A stretch of DNA of 64,000 nucleotides, from contig JAQWWZ010000033.1 in assembly GCA_029254745.1 (NCBI GenBank), forward strand, positions 1 through 64,000, read 5' to 3'. The stretch's first letter is position 1. The number at the start of each line of letters is the position of its first letter. The notes beneath the pieces are model-generated. The model saw nothing but the letters and a program-made list of their open reading frames with translations, was not told where the DNA came from and did not search any database. This document shows, one piece after another, positions 29,238-40,314 of this stretch. Both the position numbers and the translations under genes were made by a program. The stretch comes from Opitutales bacterium. Its GTDB lineage: Bacteria; Verrucomicrobiota; Verrucomicrobiia; Opitutales; Seribacteraceae.

Positions 29238-29989
29238 GCATTTGGTCGAATGGTGGACTGGATATAGCGTTCGACCACTGCAGTAGCATTTTCAACTGCA
29301 ACAGAAAGATTGTCATTGCAGGCCATAAAATAAGCAATAGCGGTTGATAAACGACACCCTGTACCACGACACACTAAAAGATTCTTAATTCTTTCCTTAG
29401 TAAATATTTTTGGCGGTTGATTTTTTTGAAGAAGAATATCAGTGCATGCTGGACCGAGTAGATGACCTCCTTTGATTAAGACAGCTTGCACGCCAAGTTT
29501 TAAGAAAAGCTCAGCACTCTGCTCTGCATCTTCAACATTTTGACAGTCGTGACCGGTAATTTCTTTTGCTTCAAGCGCATTTGGAGTTACGAGAGATACC
29601 TTTGTCAAAAGTTCTTTTTTAAGAATATTTATGTCTTTAAAATTGATAAGCTTCCCACCGCTTGTTGTAGATAATACAGGATCCATTATAATTGGGATCG
29701 AAGTATGATTATCCAGGAACTTACTTACTACTTGAATGGCAGAATCATCGGGTATCATGCCAATCTTAATCGCATCTATTGATAAAGATTCAGATGATTT
29801 AAGCTGAGCCTGTAATCCGTCAACGGAGACAGGGTGAGACGAAAAAAATCTTTCATCGCTTTGTGCTGTTATCGAAGTAATCGCAAGTATTCCTTTTGCT
29901 CCGAGTACTTTTAGCACCTCCAGATCAGCAGTTACCCCTGCACCTGTTGAACTATCAACTCCTCCAATGCAAAGTATACGCTTACTCAT
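29234..29989 (-). CDS. thiD: Hydroxymethylpyrimidine (phosphate) kinase
   Basis: A 251-aa ribokinase-fold kinase phosphorylating HMP and HMP-P for thiamine synthesis. The N-terminal RILCIGGVDSSTGAGVTADL, TSITAQ and the anion-hole region near GTGCRLSTAIA are recognisable; the usual GTGCTLS has Arg here. Last gene of the riboswitch-controlled thi operon, 15 nt after the ThiF-like gene. Confidence 0.9.
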   Translation of the reverse strand: MSKRILCIGGVDSSTGAGVTADLEVLKVLGAKGILAITSITAQSDERFFSSHPVSVDGLQAQLKSSESLSIDAIKIGMIPDDSAIQVVSKFLDNHTSIPIIMDPVLSTTSGGKLINFKDINILKKELLTKVSLVTPNALEAKEITGHDCQNVEDAEQSAELFLKLGVQAVLIKGGHLLGPACTDILLQKNQPPKIFTKERIKNLLVCRGTGCRLSTAIAYFMACNDNLSVAVENATAVVERYIQSTIRPNA

Positions 29990-30004
29990 GGGGTCAGAAA
30001 ATAG

Positions 30005-31123
30005 TCAAGGGTGGGTAGAACTTTCCCACTCCATGATACCACCACTAAGGTTATACAAGTTTTTATATCCCATTGCTTCTAATGATTTACATGCCATCCT
30101 ACTTCTTACCCCAGCTTTGCAATAAAGTATGATATGGGAACTTTTAGAAATGAGTTCAGAGAATTCAATTTGGTCAGGCTGCTCGAATTGTCCAAGAGGG
30201 ATATGAACAGAGGAAGGGATCATCGAAAGTTCCCTTTCCCATAGTTCTCGAACATCAATAATAAGATCTGTTTTACCAGACTCGTTCATTGCCCTCATTG
30301 AAATAGAGTCGATTTCTTGGGCAACCGAACCTGCATTCTCGGAGGTTGCACATTTCAGATTTATGGGGGCCAGGGATTTTATGTTTCTGGATTCAGGCCT
30401 AAGATTAACTTGGATAAACTGAGTTTTGAGGCTTAACGCATCCAATAATAATAGCTTTCCTGAAAGAATGTCCCCAATACCAGTGATTACTTTTATTGCT
30501 TCATTTGCTTGTATTGTACCGACAATCCCTGGAAGAACACCAAGTACACCACCTTCAGTACAAGGTGGTAATGCATTCACGCCAGGGGGCTCTGGAAATA
30601 AACAACGATAGGTTGGTCCGCAATTGAAATTGAACACACTAACCTGAGCTGAAAATTCAGAAATAGATCCATAAATTAAAACTTTGTTAAATATTACACT
30701 TGCATCATTGAGAAGGTATTTAGTTTCAAAATTATCGCTCCCGTCCAATATAATTGAATATTTCTCTAATCGCTTCTTAATATTTTCAGTACATAGCCTG
30801 TCATTAAAATATTCGATTTCTATATGGGGGTTTAATCGAGATATTTTATTCTTTGCAGTTTCGGCCTTATACTTTCCAATGTCATCATAATTGAATAAAA
30901 TTTGTCTTTGTAAATTTGACTGCTCAACTTGATCACTGTCAATAATTCCAATCCTACCCACCCCAGCGGCAGCCAAATACTGCAAAGCTGGACAGCCTAG
31001 GCCACCTGCTCCGACAACAAGAATAGAGGATTCCTTGAGCTTTTTTTGCCCTGATTCTCCAATCTTTTCCAAGCTGAGATGCCGTTGATAATGAGATATT
31101 TCTGAAGGTGAAAAACAACTCAT
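30005..31123 (-). CDS. thiF: ThiF/MoeB-type adenylyltransferase fused to a rhodanese domain
   Basis: A 372-aa E1-like enzyme that adenylates the C-terminal Gly of a sulfur carrier (ThiS here by context). The N-terminal part has GAGGLGCPALQYLAAAGVG, IIDSDQVEQSNLQRQ and the ALPPCTEGGVLGVLPG region. The last 100 residues form a rhodanese domain with active Cys in LYCKAGVRSRMA. The fusion could supply persulfide sulfur directly to ThiS. MoeB-like moonlighting in molybdopterin synthesis is possible. It overlaps thiH by 4 nt. Confidence 0.88.
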   Translation of the reverse strand: MSCFSPSEISHYQRHLSLEKIGESGQKKLKESSILVVGAGGLGCPALQYLAAAGVGRIGIIDSDQVEQSNLQRQILFNYDDIGKYKAETAKNKISRLNPHIEIEYFNDRLCTENIKKRLEKYSIILDGSDNFETKYLLNDASVIFNKVLIYGSISEFSAQVSVFNFNCGPTYRCLFPEPPGVNALPPCTEGGVLGVLPGIVGTIQANEAIKVITGIGDILSGKLLLLDALSLKTQFIQVNLRPESRNIKSLAPINLKCATSENAGSVAQEIDSISMRAMNESGKTDLIIDVRELWERELSMIPSSVHIPLGQFEQPDQIEFSELISKSSHIILYCKAGVRSRMACKSLEAMGYKNLYNLSGGIMEWESSTHP

Positions 31124-32313
31124 GCTACTACGGTTAATGGGGTAGATTTTTCTTTTCTACGAAGAGGAATGCTACTTTGATCAGTTAGGTTATAGGAATG
31201 ATCCCAGTCTTTCCATACCGGGTCATATCCCTTATGTTGTAAGAGATCGAAGATTTCTTTCGGACTACGGTCATCAGAAATTTCGAATTGTTCCAAAGAA
31301 TTTTCTTCTACGGCATAACCGCCTGGATTTGTTTTGGAACCTGCGCTGAGAGTGGTTACCCCCAAAGGAAGAAGATTTTCTCTTAAAGTAGGTGTTTCAC
31401 GAGTAGAAATACTAAGCTCTAGCTCATGGCTTAATATCCTGAAAGAACAGAGAAGTTGGACAAGGTCACGGTCTTCCAGCACGATTGCAGGCTCGGTTTC
31501 GCCTTTACAAGGACGCAGTCGGGGGAACGACATAGAGTAGGATGTCTGCCAGTATCTTTTCTCAAGGTAAGAAAGATGATGAGCAGCGAAATAGGCATCA
31601 GTACGCCAATCGTGCGTAAGACCATAGAGGCACCCAAGTCCAATTTTTTTTATCTGTGCCCGCCCTAGCCTGTCAGTGGTTTGAATGCGCCAATCAAAAT
31701 TCCTTTTTTTCCCTTTGAGGTGATGCTTTGCATAACTTTCTCGATTGTAGGTTTCTTGGTATACAAAAACAGAATGAAGGCCATGTTCTATTAAGACCTC
31801 ATATTCATCTTGCTTTAACGGTTGGACTTCAATGGAGAGATTTGAAAAATAAGGAGTCAATGTAGTAATGGCATCCTTTAAGTAAGAAAGATCAACCACT
31901 TGAGCAGATTCACCTGTAACGAGCAAAATATGCTCAAAGCCTCTCTTTCTGAGAGAACCTGCTTCTTTTATGATTTCTATCGGAGTCAGTGTTTTTCTAG
32001 GGATATTATTGCCAAGACTAAAGCCACAGTAATCGCATACATTATTGCATTCATTGGACAGATACAAGGGTGCAAACAAACGAATCGCTTTGCCAAATCT
32101 TTGTTCAGTTAAGCGGTTGCTAAGAACTGCCATTTCTTCAAGATATTCCTTGGAAGCGACTGGGGAAATGAGCGCGGCAAAGTCCCGTAATCCTCCAGCA
32201 CCTTTTTGATCTAAAGCTCGTTCAACATCTTGGGGTGTTATGCTCCCTATGAGCCTTGAAACCTCTCCCCAATCAGACTGGTTGAAAAGCTCAAGGTATG
32301 ATTCAGATTTCAT
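31120..32313 (-). CDS. thiH: 2-iminoacetate synthase (tyrosine lyase) ThiH
   Basis: A 397-aa radical SAM enzyme that cleaves tyrosine to dehydroglycine for thiazole synthesis. The cluster motif CNNVCDYC (Cys89, Cys93, Cys96) and the C-terminal biotin/thiamin-associated region (KTNPGGYAVEE, EQFEISDDRSP) are present. ThiH is oxygen-sensitive, yet the neighbouring genes point to aerobic life; no ThiO glycine oxidase is seen here. Confidence 0.94.
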   Translation of the reverse strand: MKSESYLELFNQSDWGEVSRLIGSITPQDVERALDQKGAGGLRDFAALISPVASKEYLEEMAVLSNRLTEQRFGKAIRLFAPLYLSNECNNVCDYCGFSLGNNIPRKTLTPIEIIKEAGSLRKRGFEHILLVTGESAQVVDLSYLKDAITTLTPYFSNLSIEVQPLKQDEYEVLIEHGLHSVFVYQETYNRESYAKHHLKGKKRNFDWRIQTTDRLGRAQIKKIGLGCLYGLTHDWRTDAYFAAHHLSYLEKRYWQTSYSMSFPRLRPCKGETEPAIVLEDRDLVQLLCSFRILSHELELSISTRETPTLRENLLPLGVTTLSAGSKTNPGGYAVEENSLEQFEISDDRSPKEIFDLLQHKGYDPVWKDWDHSYNLTDQSSIPLRRKEKSTPLTVVA

Positions 32314-32320
32314 TACCTTG

Positions 32321-33100
32321 TTAATCTAAAAAACTAGTTAACGGGGAACTTGCATTGGCTAGGTTTGATGTTTGCCCTAAACCTGCCATGAAACCAGAGC
32401 GTCCTGCATCCACCGCCAACCGGAAGGCTTCAGCCATCCTTATTGGATCCTGAGACACTGCCATCGCTGTATTAATTAACACCGCGTCAGCCCCTAATTC
32501 AAAAGCTTCTGCAGCTTGTGAAGGTTTCCCAATCCCAGCATCAACTACTACGGGTATTTCAGCCTGTTCAATGATAATGCGGAGAAACTCTCTACTTTCC
32601 AATCCTTTGTTACTGCCGATGGGAGAACCAAGGGGCATAACTGCTGCTGCCCCAACCTCCTCCAATTGCTTACATAGCACTGGATCTGCATGGCAATATG
32701 GTAATACGATAAACCCATCCTTTACCAGTTCTCTGGTGGCTTGCAATGTTTCCACAGCGTCAGGCATGAGGTATTTGGGATCGGGATGAATTTCTAATTT
32801 AAGCCAGTTTGTTTGAAGTGCTTCCCGTGCCATTTGAGCAACAAAAACTGACTCCTTTGCATTTCTTACTCCCGATGTATTTGGAAGAACCTGGACATCA
32901 TGCTGTTTCAGATAAGACAGAATGGAATCATGATTCCCGGTCGGATTGGCTCTCTTCATTGCAACGGTCACCATTTGCGTACCACTTGCTTTGACCACTT
33001 CACCAAGAGCTTCTCCTGAAGAAAATTTTCCCGTCCCAATAAAGAGGCGAGAGTGAAAGCTTTTCCCTCCTAATTCTAAGTTGTCAGCTTGTTTGGCCAT
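32321..33100 (-). CDS. thiG: Thiazole synthase ThiG
   Basis: A 259-aa TIM-barrel enzyme that builds the thiazole phosphate ring from deoxyxylulose phosphate, dehydroglycine and ThiS-thiocarboxylate. Typical segments: [38 protein letters not shown] and [24 protein letters not shown] (split here as [19 protein letters not shown]). Its start overlaps the thiE stop by 17 nt. Confidence 0.95.
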   Translation of the reverse strand: MAKQADNLELGGKSFHSRLFIGTGKFSSGEALGEVVKASGTQMVTVAMKRANPTGNHDSILSYLKQHDVQVLPNTSGVRNAKESVFVAQMAREALQTNWLKLEIHPDPKYLMPDAVETLQATRELVKDGFIVLPYCHADPVLCKQLEEVGAAAVMPLGSPIGSNKGLESREFLRIIIEQAEIPVVVDAGIGKPSQAAEAFELGADAVLINTAMAVSQDPIRMAEAFRLAVDAGRSGFMAGLGQTSNLANASSPLTSFLD

Positions 33101-33764
33101 AGTATTTCATTGATTCAGCAGTGTAGTTTGCTAAGTGAGATCCAAAGTCATGCGTGGAGCTTATACCAGAGCATACACATATTCCTTTTGCTCCAGTTTT
33201 GGCTAGTAAAGAAAAATCTCCTAGGGATAATCCGCCAATAAGAAAACAAGGAGTTGGAGAAAGAAAAGAAATAAGACTAGAAATATCTTGTACGGACAAG
33301 CTCGCCTTGAGGTCAGGTTTGGTGGAGGAGTGACGAAAAGGGCCAATCCCTACATAATGACAAAATCCTGAAGATTTTACATATTGAGCATCATCCAAAG
33401 AGTGTACAGTGTGTCCAACTATTGTATCCCGCTTTGGTTCGAACTTACACTCCGTTGGGAGTGAGTCATGCCGACCGAGATGTACTCCATCTGCCCCCAA
33501 GGATTCGCAAAGCGTGTAATGATCATTGATGATGACGCAAGCACCGAGTGCCCTCGCATTTGAAATTGAAATTTTGAGCTGATCAAAGTGCAACGATGAC
33601 AAACTGATCTTAGACCTTACTTGAATAATTTTCACACCTGCTTTAGCCATTTGATCGACTTGTACCGCATGGGATGGCTTTGCATAATCAGATGTGAGAC
33701 AATAAAGTGGATGATCTAAAGAATGCATCTCACTGACGGGTTGATTTTGAAGCTGCGTAATCAC
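33084..33764 (-). CDS. thiE: Thiamine phosphate synthase
   Basis: A TIM-barrel enzyme coupling HMP-PP with thiazole phosphate. Seen: [29 protein letters not shown] (in pieces: [16 protein letters not shown]), [20 protein letters not shown] and a final IGGLSLGD phosphate loop. The GTG at 33764 gives a GTGA overlap with the upstream gene; an ATG at 33728 ([12 protein letters not shown]) is an equally plausible start. A longer reading to 33842 would run 80 nt into the upstream gene. Confidence 0.87.
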   Translation of the reverse strand: MITQLQNQPVSEMHSLDHPLYCLTSDYAKPSHAVQVDQMAKAGVKIIQVRSKISLSSLHFDQLKISISNARALGACVIINDHYTLCESLGADGVHLGRHDSLPTECKFEPKRDTIVGHTVHSLDDAQYVKSSGFCHYVGIGPFRHSSTKPDLKASLSVQDISSLISFLSPTPCFLIGGLSLGDFSLLAKTGAKGICVCSGISSTHDFGSHLANYTAESMKYYGQTS

Positions 33765-34381
33765 CGATTCTGTAATCGTGACATATTTTCTAAGGAATGA
33801 GTAAACTCTTTGTAGGCTACAACTGGATCTGGCTTTCCCCAAATTGATCCAAGTAAAGCAACTCCGTCAAATCCGGTTTCTACAATTGTGCTTATTTTAT
33901 TCCTTCTTATCCCACCAAGAGCAAAAACTAGAGGCCTTTTGGGTTTGGCATCTAACTTATCAAGGGCAGAGGTAAGGTGGGGAAGCGAAACCTTTGGTTT
34001 ATGACCTACTTTCGAGATTGAATGAAAAACAGGACCAAAAAATACATAATCAAGTAATTCGGTTTCAACCTGAAGCTCATTAATTTGATGAAGAGACCGA
34101 CTGCGCGCACAGGAAACTTCCCGTAATGGTTCATTTGACCGATGGTGATAGCCTCCCAACTCAAATTCATCGAGAAGTTCGGGAACTCGATGTAAAACAA
34201 TCCTATTATGGTAATCCGTAGGAATTTTTTTGAGTAATCGAGCAATACTAGAAGATGAGTGCTCAGGCTTGCGTAAATGAAACTTGCTGAGACCAGCTTT
34301 AAAGAGGTTGATCAACATTTTATCTTCACCATCCTTGAAGTTAGGAGATGAAATAATTGCGACCTGTAATGATAGACTCAT
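33761..34381 (-). CDS. Second ThiE/TenI-like protein
   Basis: A 206-aa thiamine-phosphate-synthase/TenI fold protein with HLRKPEHS, IVLHRVPELLDEFELGGYHHRS, DYVFFGPVFHSISK and FALGGIRRNKI. Several residues typical of active ThiE (the KDR and TxTT-type pyrophosphate contacts) are not obvious. It may be the TenI-type thiazole tautomerase that aromatises the ThiG product, which the operon otherwise lacks. Overlaps thiS by 4 nt. Confidence 0.8.
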   Translation of the reverse strand: MSLSLQVAIISSPNFKDGEDKMLINLFKAGLSKFHLRKPEHSSSSIARLLKKIPTDYHNRIVLHRVPELLDEFELGGYHHRSNEPLREVSCARSRSLHQINELQVETELLDYVFFGPVFHSISKVGHKPKVSLPHLTSALDKLDAKPKRPLVFALGGIRRNKISTIVETGFDGVALLGSIWGKPDPVVAYKEFTHSLENMSRLQNR

Positions 34382-34581
34382 CCTCCTTGGGTAGCTTGTA
34401 TCAGCAAAAGCCTGTCATCGTTTTTAAGAACCATTTGATCAAAATCTGTAGCCGAGATTACTTCTTCATTTAAAGCGATTGCCCAACCACTGAAATCTTC
34501 TAATTCCAAAGAGTGAAGAAAGCTTTTAAGATCCACATTATTTTGGGTTTCGTAACGGGCATCGTTTACAAAAACATTCAT
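34378..34581 (-). CDS. thiS: Sulfur carrier protein ThiS
   Basis: A 67-aa beta-grasp protein ending in the required Gly-Gly (IQATQGG). It is adenylated by the ThiF-like enzyme, converted to a thiocarboxylate and donates sulfur to ThiG. It begins directly at the thiC stop (adjacent bases) and overlaps the next gene by 4 nt. Confidence 0.92.
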   Translation of the reverse strand: MNVFVNDARYETQNNVDLKSFLHSLELEDFSGWAIALNEEVISATDFDQMVLKNDDRLLLIQATQGG

Positions 34582-36624
<2,043 letters not shown>

Positions 36625-36689
36625 AAACTTAAATATCATAAAAACGGGAAATGTAAGAAATGCAACCCTAAGAATTAAACTATTTACAT

Positions 36690-37817
36690 CTATACAATCT
36701 CATACCTTCCGTCCGTACGCTTAGAGATATAACCTGAAAGTTCAAGGGCTGTTAAAGTTGAAGCAATTGATTGCACTGGCATGGCTGTCCTGGAATTAAT
36801 TTCTTCGCTGTTCAGTGTGCCATCAGTTTGCAGTGCTTGCATGATGATCATTTCTTTCTCAGAATATATCTCGCTACTTTGCTTTTTTTGATTGTCTTCT
36901 GTGGTTAAGCTTGGAGTAATAAAATCAAAATCTAATGATGGAAGTAAATCATCGATAATGTCATTTGCATTTCGGATAAGAATTGCCCCGTCACGAATGA
37001 GTTGGTGGCAACCGATGGAACTGGTTTGATCGACCCTTCCGGGTACAGCAAAAACCGAACGCCCCTGTTCTCCCGCAAATCTAGCGGTGATGAGGCTGCC
37101 TCCCGTTGCCCCGGATTCCACCACCACCGTTCCAGATGAAATTCCTGAAACTAAACGATTTCTCATGGGGAATGTTTTTCGATCCGCTTTTCGTCCAAAA
37201 GAAAACTCAGATAATACTGCACCTTTAGATATAATCTCTTGATATAAGGTTAAATGTTCAGGCGGATAGATAATATCAATTCCAGTTCCTAAGAATGCAA
37301 TAGTTTTACCCTTGGCATCTAAAGCAGCTTGGTGGGCAATTGCATCAATTCCTCTGGCCATTCCACTGACTATACAAAATCCCTTCTTGGCCAAATTGAA
37401 GGATAGTTGTTGGCAAATTTTTTGAGCATACAAGGAAGGCATGCGAGTGCCCACTATAGAAATGTAAGGGCCATCAGGAATTGTACCTCTTTGGTACAAT
37501 CCAAGTGGGGTATCATAAATTTCATGAAGTGCACGCGGGATATCACCATCAATTATAAAGGACGCATTATGTTTCCTTATATTTCCAACCTCTTTCTCAA
37601 GCCAATTTTCGTTTTTTACATCTTGGATTGATGAGATCATAGCATCCCCAATCCCGCTAACCGAAAGAAGTTTTTGCTTACTTGCATGCAGAATTTTTTT
37701 TGGGTCCCCTTTAAATGCTGCCAATAATCGACTTGTACTAATCGGACCGAGCTTGGGTAATCCATTCAGTAAAATAAACGCTTCTTTCCTGCTAATATTA
37801 CTGAAATTCACATCCAC
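36690..37817 (-). CDS. dprA: DNA-processing protein DprA (Smf)
   Basis: A 375-aa protein that loads RecA on incoming single-stranded DNA during transformation. The Rossmann-like core shows ISIVGTRMPS, IVSGMARGIDAIAHQAAL, IAFLGTGIDIIYPPEH, FPMRNRLVSGIS and FAVPGRVDQTSSIGCHQLI. An N-terminal helix-hairpin-helix-like region (about 10-65) and a C-terminal winged-helix DprA domain (about 310-375) flank it. Length typical. No other competence gene is seen nearby. Confidence 0.93.
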   Translation of the reverse strand: MDVNFSNISRKEAFILLNGLPKLGPISTSRLLAAFKGDPKKILHASKQKLLSVSGIGDAMISSIQDVKNENWLEKEVGNIRKHNASFIIDGDIPRALHEIYDTPLGLYQRGTIPDGPYISIVGTRMPSLYAQKICQQLSFNLAKKGFCIVSGMARGIDAIAHQAALDAKGKTIAFLGTGIDIIYPPEHLTLYQEIISKGAVLSEFSFGRKADRKTFPMRNRLVSGISSGTVVVESGATGGSLITARFAGEQGRSVFAVPGRVDQTSSIGCHQLIRDGAILIRNANDIIDDLLPSLDFDFITPSLTTEDNQKKQSSEIYSEKEMIIMQALQTDGTLNSEEINSRTAMPVQSIASTLTALELSGYISKRTDGRYEIV

Positions 37818-37872
37818 ATAATTCCCCTAAAAGTATCATAAAGTAAAGACTTTTGGTCGAAAATTAAGCAAA

Positions 37873-38112
37873 CTATTTTACCAATTCAGAAAGTACCTTC
37901 ATTCGAGATGGATGCCTTAATTTCCGTAGAGCGGAGGCTTCAAGCTGACGAACTCTTTCCCGGGTTACCCCCAAAATGCTCGCAATCTCTTCGAGGGTGA
38001 ATTTCCTTCCCGGGCAGTGGATAGAGACCCAAACACAGGTTTTTCGCAGCCTTTGAGCCTGCGTGCCGGTAAATGTGGGAATGAGGAAAGGGTCATGCTT
38101 TTGTGCAGCCAT
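37873..38112 (-). CDS. Free-standing sigma-70 region 4-like helix-turn-helix protein
   Basis: A 79-aa protein whose second half ([19 protein letters not shown], residues 37-55, then [15 protein letters not shown]) is a near-canonical sigma-70 region 4 (the -35-recognising helix-turn-helix of RpoD-type factors). No regions 1-3 are present here and no upstream sigma frame was seen. The first 36 residues are not sigma-like. It might bind -35 elements or the RNA polymerase beta flap as a regulator. It sits alone between dprA and pseI. Confidence 0.75.
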   Translation of the reverse strand: MAAQKHDPFLIPTFTGTQAQRLRKTCVWVSIHCPGRKFTLEEIASILGVTRERVRQLEASALRKLRHPSRMKVLSELVK

Positions 38113-38157
38113 ATTCTACTATAACATAGGATGAAGTTGTAAGCAAAAAATGGAGCC

Positions 38158-39207
38158 TCAACTAACATCCTCATCACTCAATGGATGTCCAACTGGTAAG
38201 TTTCTTGTGGCACTTTTTTTCAACACCTCGTCCCATTTACTCGGGCACATACCATCCCCTGGTCTAGCAATGCGCAAATTTTTGGCACTTAGTAATTCCC
38301 CCTTGCTTATGTTCTTACAAACAAGGATAGACCTTTTAAACCTTGAACCCTTTGGTGGCGTTTCCTTTATGTTTGTTCCTGATGTACAAACTTGCATTCC
38401 CTTATGTGCATCCCTAACCGCATTGCACAAATTATTAAACTCATACGGAAGCAAGGAAAACTCTCCGTCAATTGAAGTGCTTTTTTTGTCCAAAGTCAGG
38501 TGCTTTTCAATTACACATGCCCCAAGTGCTGTAGCTACAACCGCCATAAGATGTCCGGGTGAATGGTCAGATAAACCAACTTTGCAGCCAAATTTATCTT
38601 GAATTGCGGGAAGAGTTGATAATTCAAAATCTTCAATTTTGGCCGGGTATTCACTAATGCAGTATAAAAGAATAATCTCTGGGCACCCACTTTCTCTTAA
38701 TACTTGAAGTGCAAGACCAATTTCTTCATCCGTGGAAACCCCGATACTAGCGAGAACAGGTTTTTGTAATGCACCAATCTTTTTTAGCAGGGGAAAATGA
38801 TTAAGTTCAAAAGAAGCAATTTTATAAATCGGAGGGTCGATTTCATCTTCCAAAAACGCTACTGCTGATTCATCAAACGGTGAACTAAAACAAAAGAGGT
38901 TTTTTTCTTTTGCCCGGCATGCTAATCGGGGGTGCCATTCCCAGGGCGTCATGGCTTTTTCATAAAGTTCGTAGAGATACCTTCCCTTCCATAGACCTTC
39001 ATGTAACAAAAACCGATCGCATTTAGAATCTACGGTAATGGTGTTGGCTTTGTAGGTCTGTAATTTAATTGCATCTGCCCCAGCATCTGCAGCTGCATCG
39101 ACTAGCTCTAGTGCTTTATTTAGACTGCCACCATGGTTACCAGAGAGCTCAGCTACAACAAAAGGAGGAGAGTCTGTTGATATAAAGCTAGTTCTTTCAC
39201 TACTCAC
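38158..39207 (-). CDS. pseI: Pseudaminic acid synthase (NeuB family)
   Basis: A 349-aa enzyme that condenses phosphoenolpyruvate with a diamino-sugar to form a nonulosonic acid. NeuB-family motifs: FVVAELSGNHGGS, AIKLQTYKANTITV, FSSPFDESAVAFLE, KIASFELNHFPLL and GLSDHSPGH. A C-terminal SAF (antifreeze-like) domain (RSILVCKNISKGELLSAKN) is present. The TPWEWH segment is typical of PseI rather than NeuB sialic acid synthases. 12 nt from pseB. Confidence 0.88.
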   Translation of the reverse strand: MSSERTSFISTDSPPFVVAELSGNHGGSLNKALELVDAAADAGADAIKLQTYKANTITVDSKCDRFLLHEGLWKGRYLYELYEKAMTPWEWHPRLACRAKEKNLFCFSSPFDESAVAFLEDEIDPPIYKIASFELNHFPLLKKIGALQKPVLASIGVSTDEEIGLALQVLRESGCPEIILLYCISEYPAKIEDFELSTLPAIQDKFGCKVGLSDHSPGHLMAVVATALGACVIEKHLTLDKKSTSIDGEFSLLPYEFNNLCNAVRDAHKGMQVCTSGTNIKETPPKGSRFKRSILVCKNISKGELLSAKNLRIARPGDGMCPSKWDEVLKKSATRNLPVGHPLSDEDVS

Positions 39208-39219
39208 CCTACCAAGCCA

Positions 39220-40206
39220 TTACTTTTGGATGAAATCCTTAAGCAAGTCCTTAAGTGCAGACTCCGTGCAGTGTTCTGAATTTTTATTACTGGCGTAAAC
39301 AAATCCATCGCGGCACTTTTTCCCGCCTTTAATTCCAATTTTATTTCCCCAAAATGATTTGATCGGCTTGATTACAAAATGATCTTCAAATTCTAAAACA
39401 TTCCGAGATTCATCTTCAGGTATTAAAGTTTCGTGCATTTTCTCACCTGGTCTCAAACCTATTACATCCCACTCGCAATTAGGGGCAATCAACTTGGCAA
39501 TCTCTCCAACAGTGCAGGACGGAATCTTAGGAATAAAAAGTTCACCCCCAACCATGCCCTCTAATGATTTGAAAACAAACTCGGCTCCTTGCTTTATAGG
39601 TAACAGGAAACGAGTCATTTCCGGATTAGTAATGGTCAAGCTGCCTGCTGCTCTTTGCTTTTCAAAAATGGGAGCAACACTACCCCGACTTCCGACAACA
39701 TTACCATAACGAACTACAGAAAAGATGGTACCTTCACCTCCACCGTAACTATTGGCAGCAATAAAGACTTTGTCAGAGCATAGTTTAGTGGCACCATAGA
39801 GGTTTACCGGATTGACTGCTTTATCAGTACTTAAAGCTAATACTTTTTTAACCCCTGCTTTTAGGGATGCCTCGACCACATTTGTTGCACCATTGACATT
39901 GGTTTTTATAAATTCATGAGGATTATATTCTGCAGCAGGGACTTGCTTCAAGGCTGCGGCATGCACAACAAAGTCAACTCCTCGCATAGCCAGCTCTAAG
40001 CGGTCTCTGTCTCTTACATCGCCAAGAAAAAAACGCACAGCTGGGTCAGCAAACAATTGACTTGCCTGCATCTCACTTTGCTTCAACTCGTCTCTAGAAT
40101 ATATAATAATCTTCTTCAACCGGTACTTGGCCAGTGCTATCTGTACGAATTCTTTCCCAAAAGAACCAGTTCCGCCTGTGACTAATATGGACTTTCCATC
40201 AAACAT
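39220..40206 (-). CDS. pseB: UDP-GlcNAc 4,6-dehydratase (inverting), PseB-type
   Basis: A 328-aa short-chain dehydrogenase-fold enzyme for the first step of pseudaminic acid synthesis. Seen: the NAD loop ILVTGGTGSFGKEF, YSRDELKQSEM, VRFFLGDVRDRDRL, ALSTDKAVNPVNLYGATK (catalytic Lys where SDR proteins have YxxxK-like LYGATK) and VRYGNVVGSRGSV. Divergent from the Maf-type gene. The PseC aminotransferase that normally follows is not adjacent. Confidence 0.9.
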   Translation of the reverse strand: MFDGKSILVTGGTGSFGKEFVQIALAKYRLKKIIIYSRDELKQSEMQASQLFADPAVRFFLGDVRDRDRLELAMRGVDFVVHAAALKQVPAAEYNPHEFIKTNVNGATNVVEASLKAGVKKVLALSTDKAVNPVNLYGATKLCSDKVFIAANSYGGGEGTIFSVVRYGNVVGSRGSVAPIFEKQRAAGSLTITNPEMTRFLLPIKQGAEFVFKSLEGMVGGELFIPKIPSCTVGEIAKLIAPNCEWDVIGLRPGEKMHETLIPEDESRNVLEFEDHFVIKPIKSFWGNKIGIKGGKKCRDGFVYASNKNSEHCTESALKDLLKDFIQK

Positions 40207-40314
40207 ATTTCCTAATCATGTAGACTTTAAATATTTGAGTCGATTCGAAAGAAAGAGATATCTTTTTTATTTAAAAGATTGGCAATATCTTTAGTGCTTT
40301 GCTATTTCGAAGAG

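Noticed and set aside
38150-38602. 150-aa open frame on the plus strand opposite pseI
   Set aside because: Lies entirely antisense to a clear pseI gene, with no recognisable domain; a shadow frame.
40260-40314. Sigma-54 promoter before the Maf-type gene (TTGGCAATATC...GTGC)
   Set aside because: GG to GC spacing is 15 nt, not the required 12.
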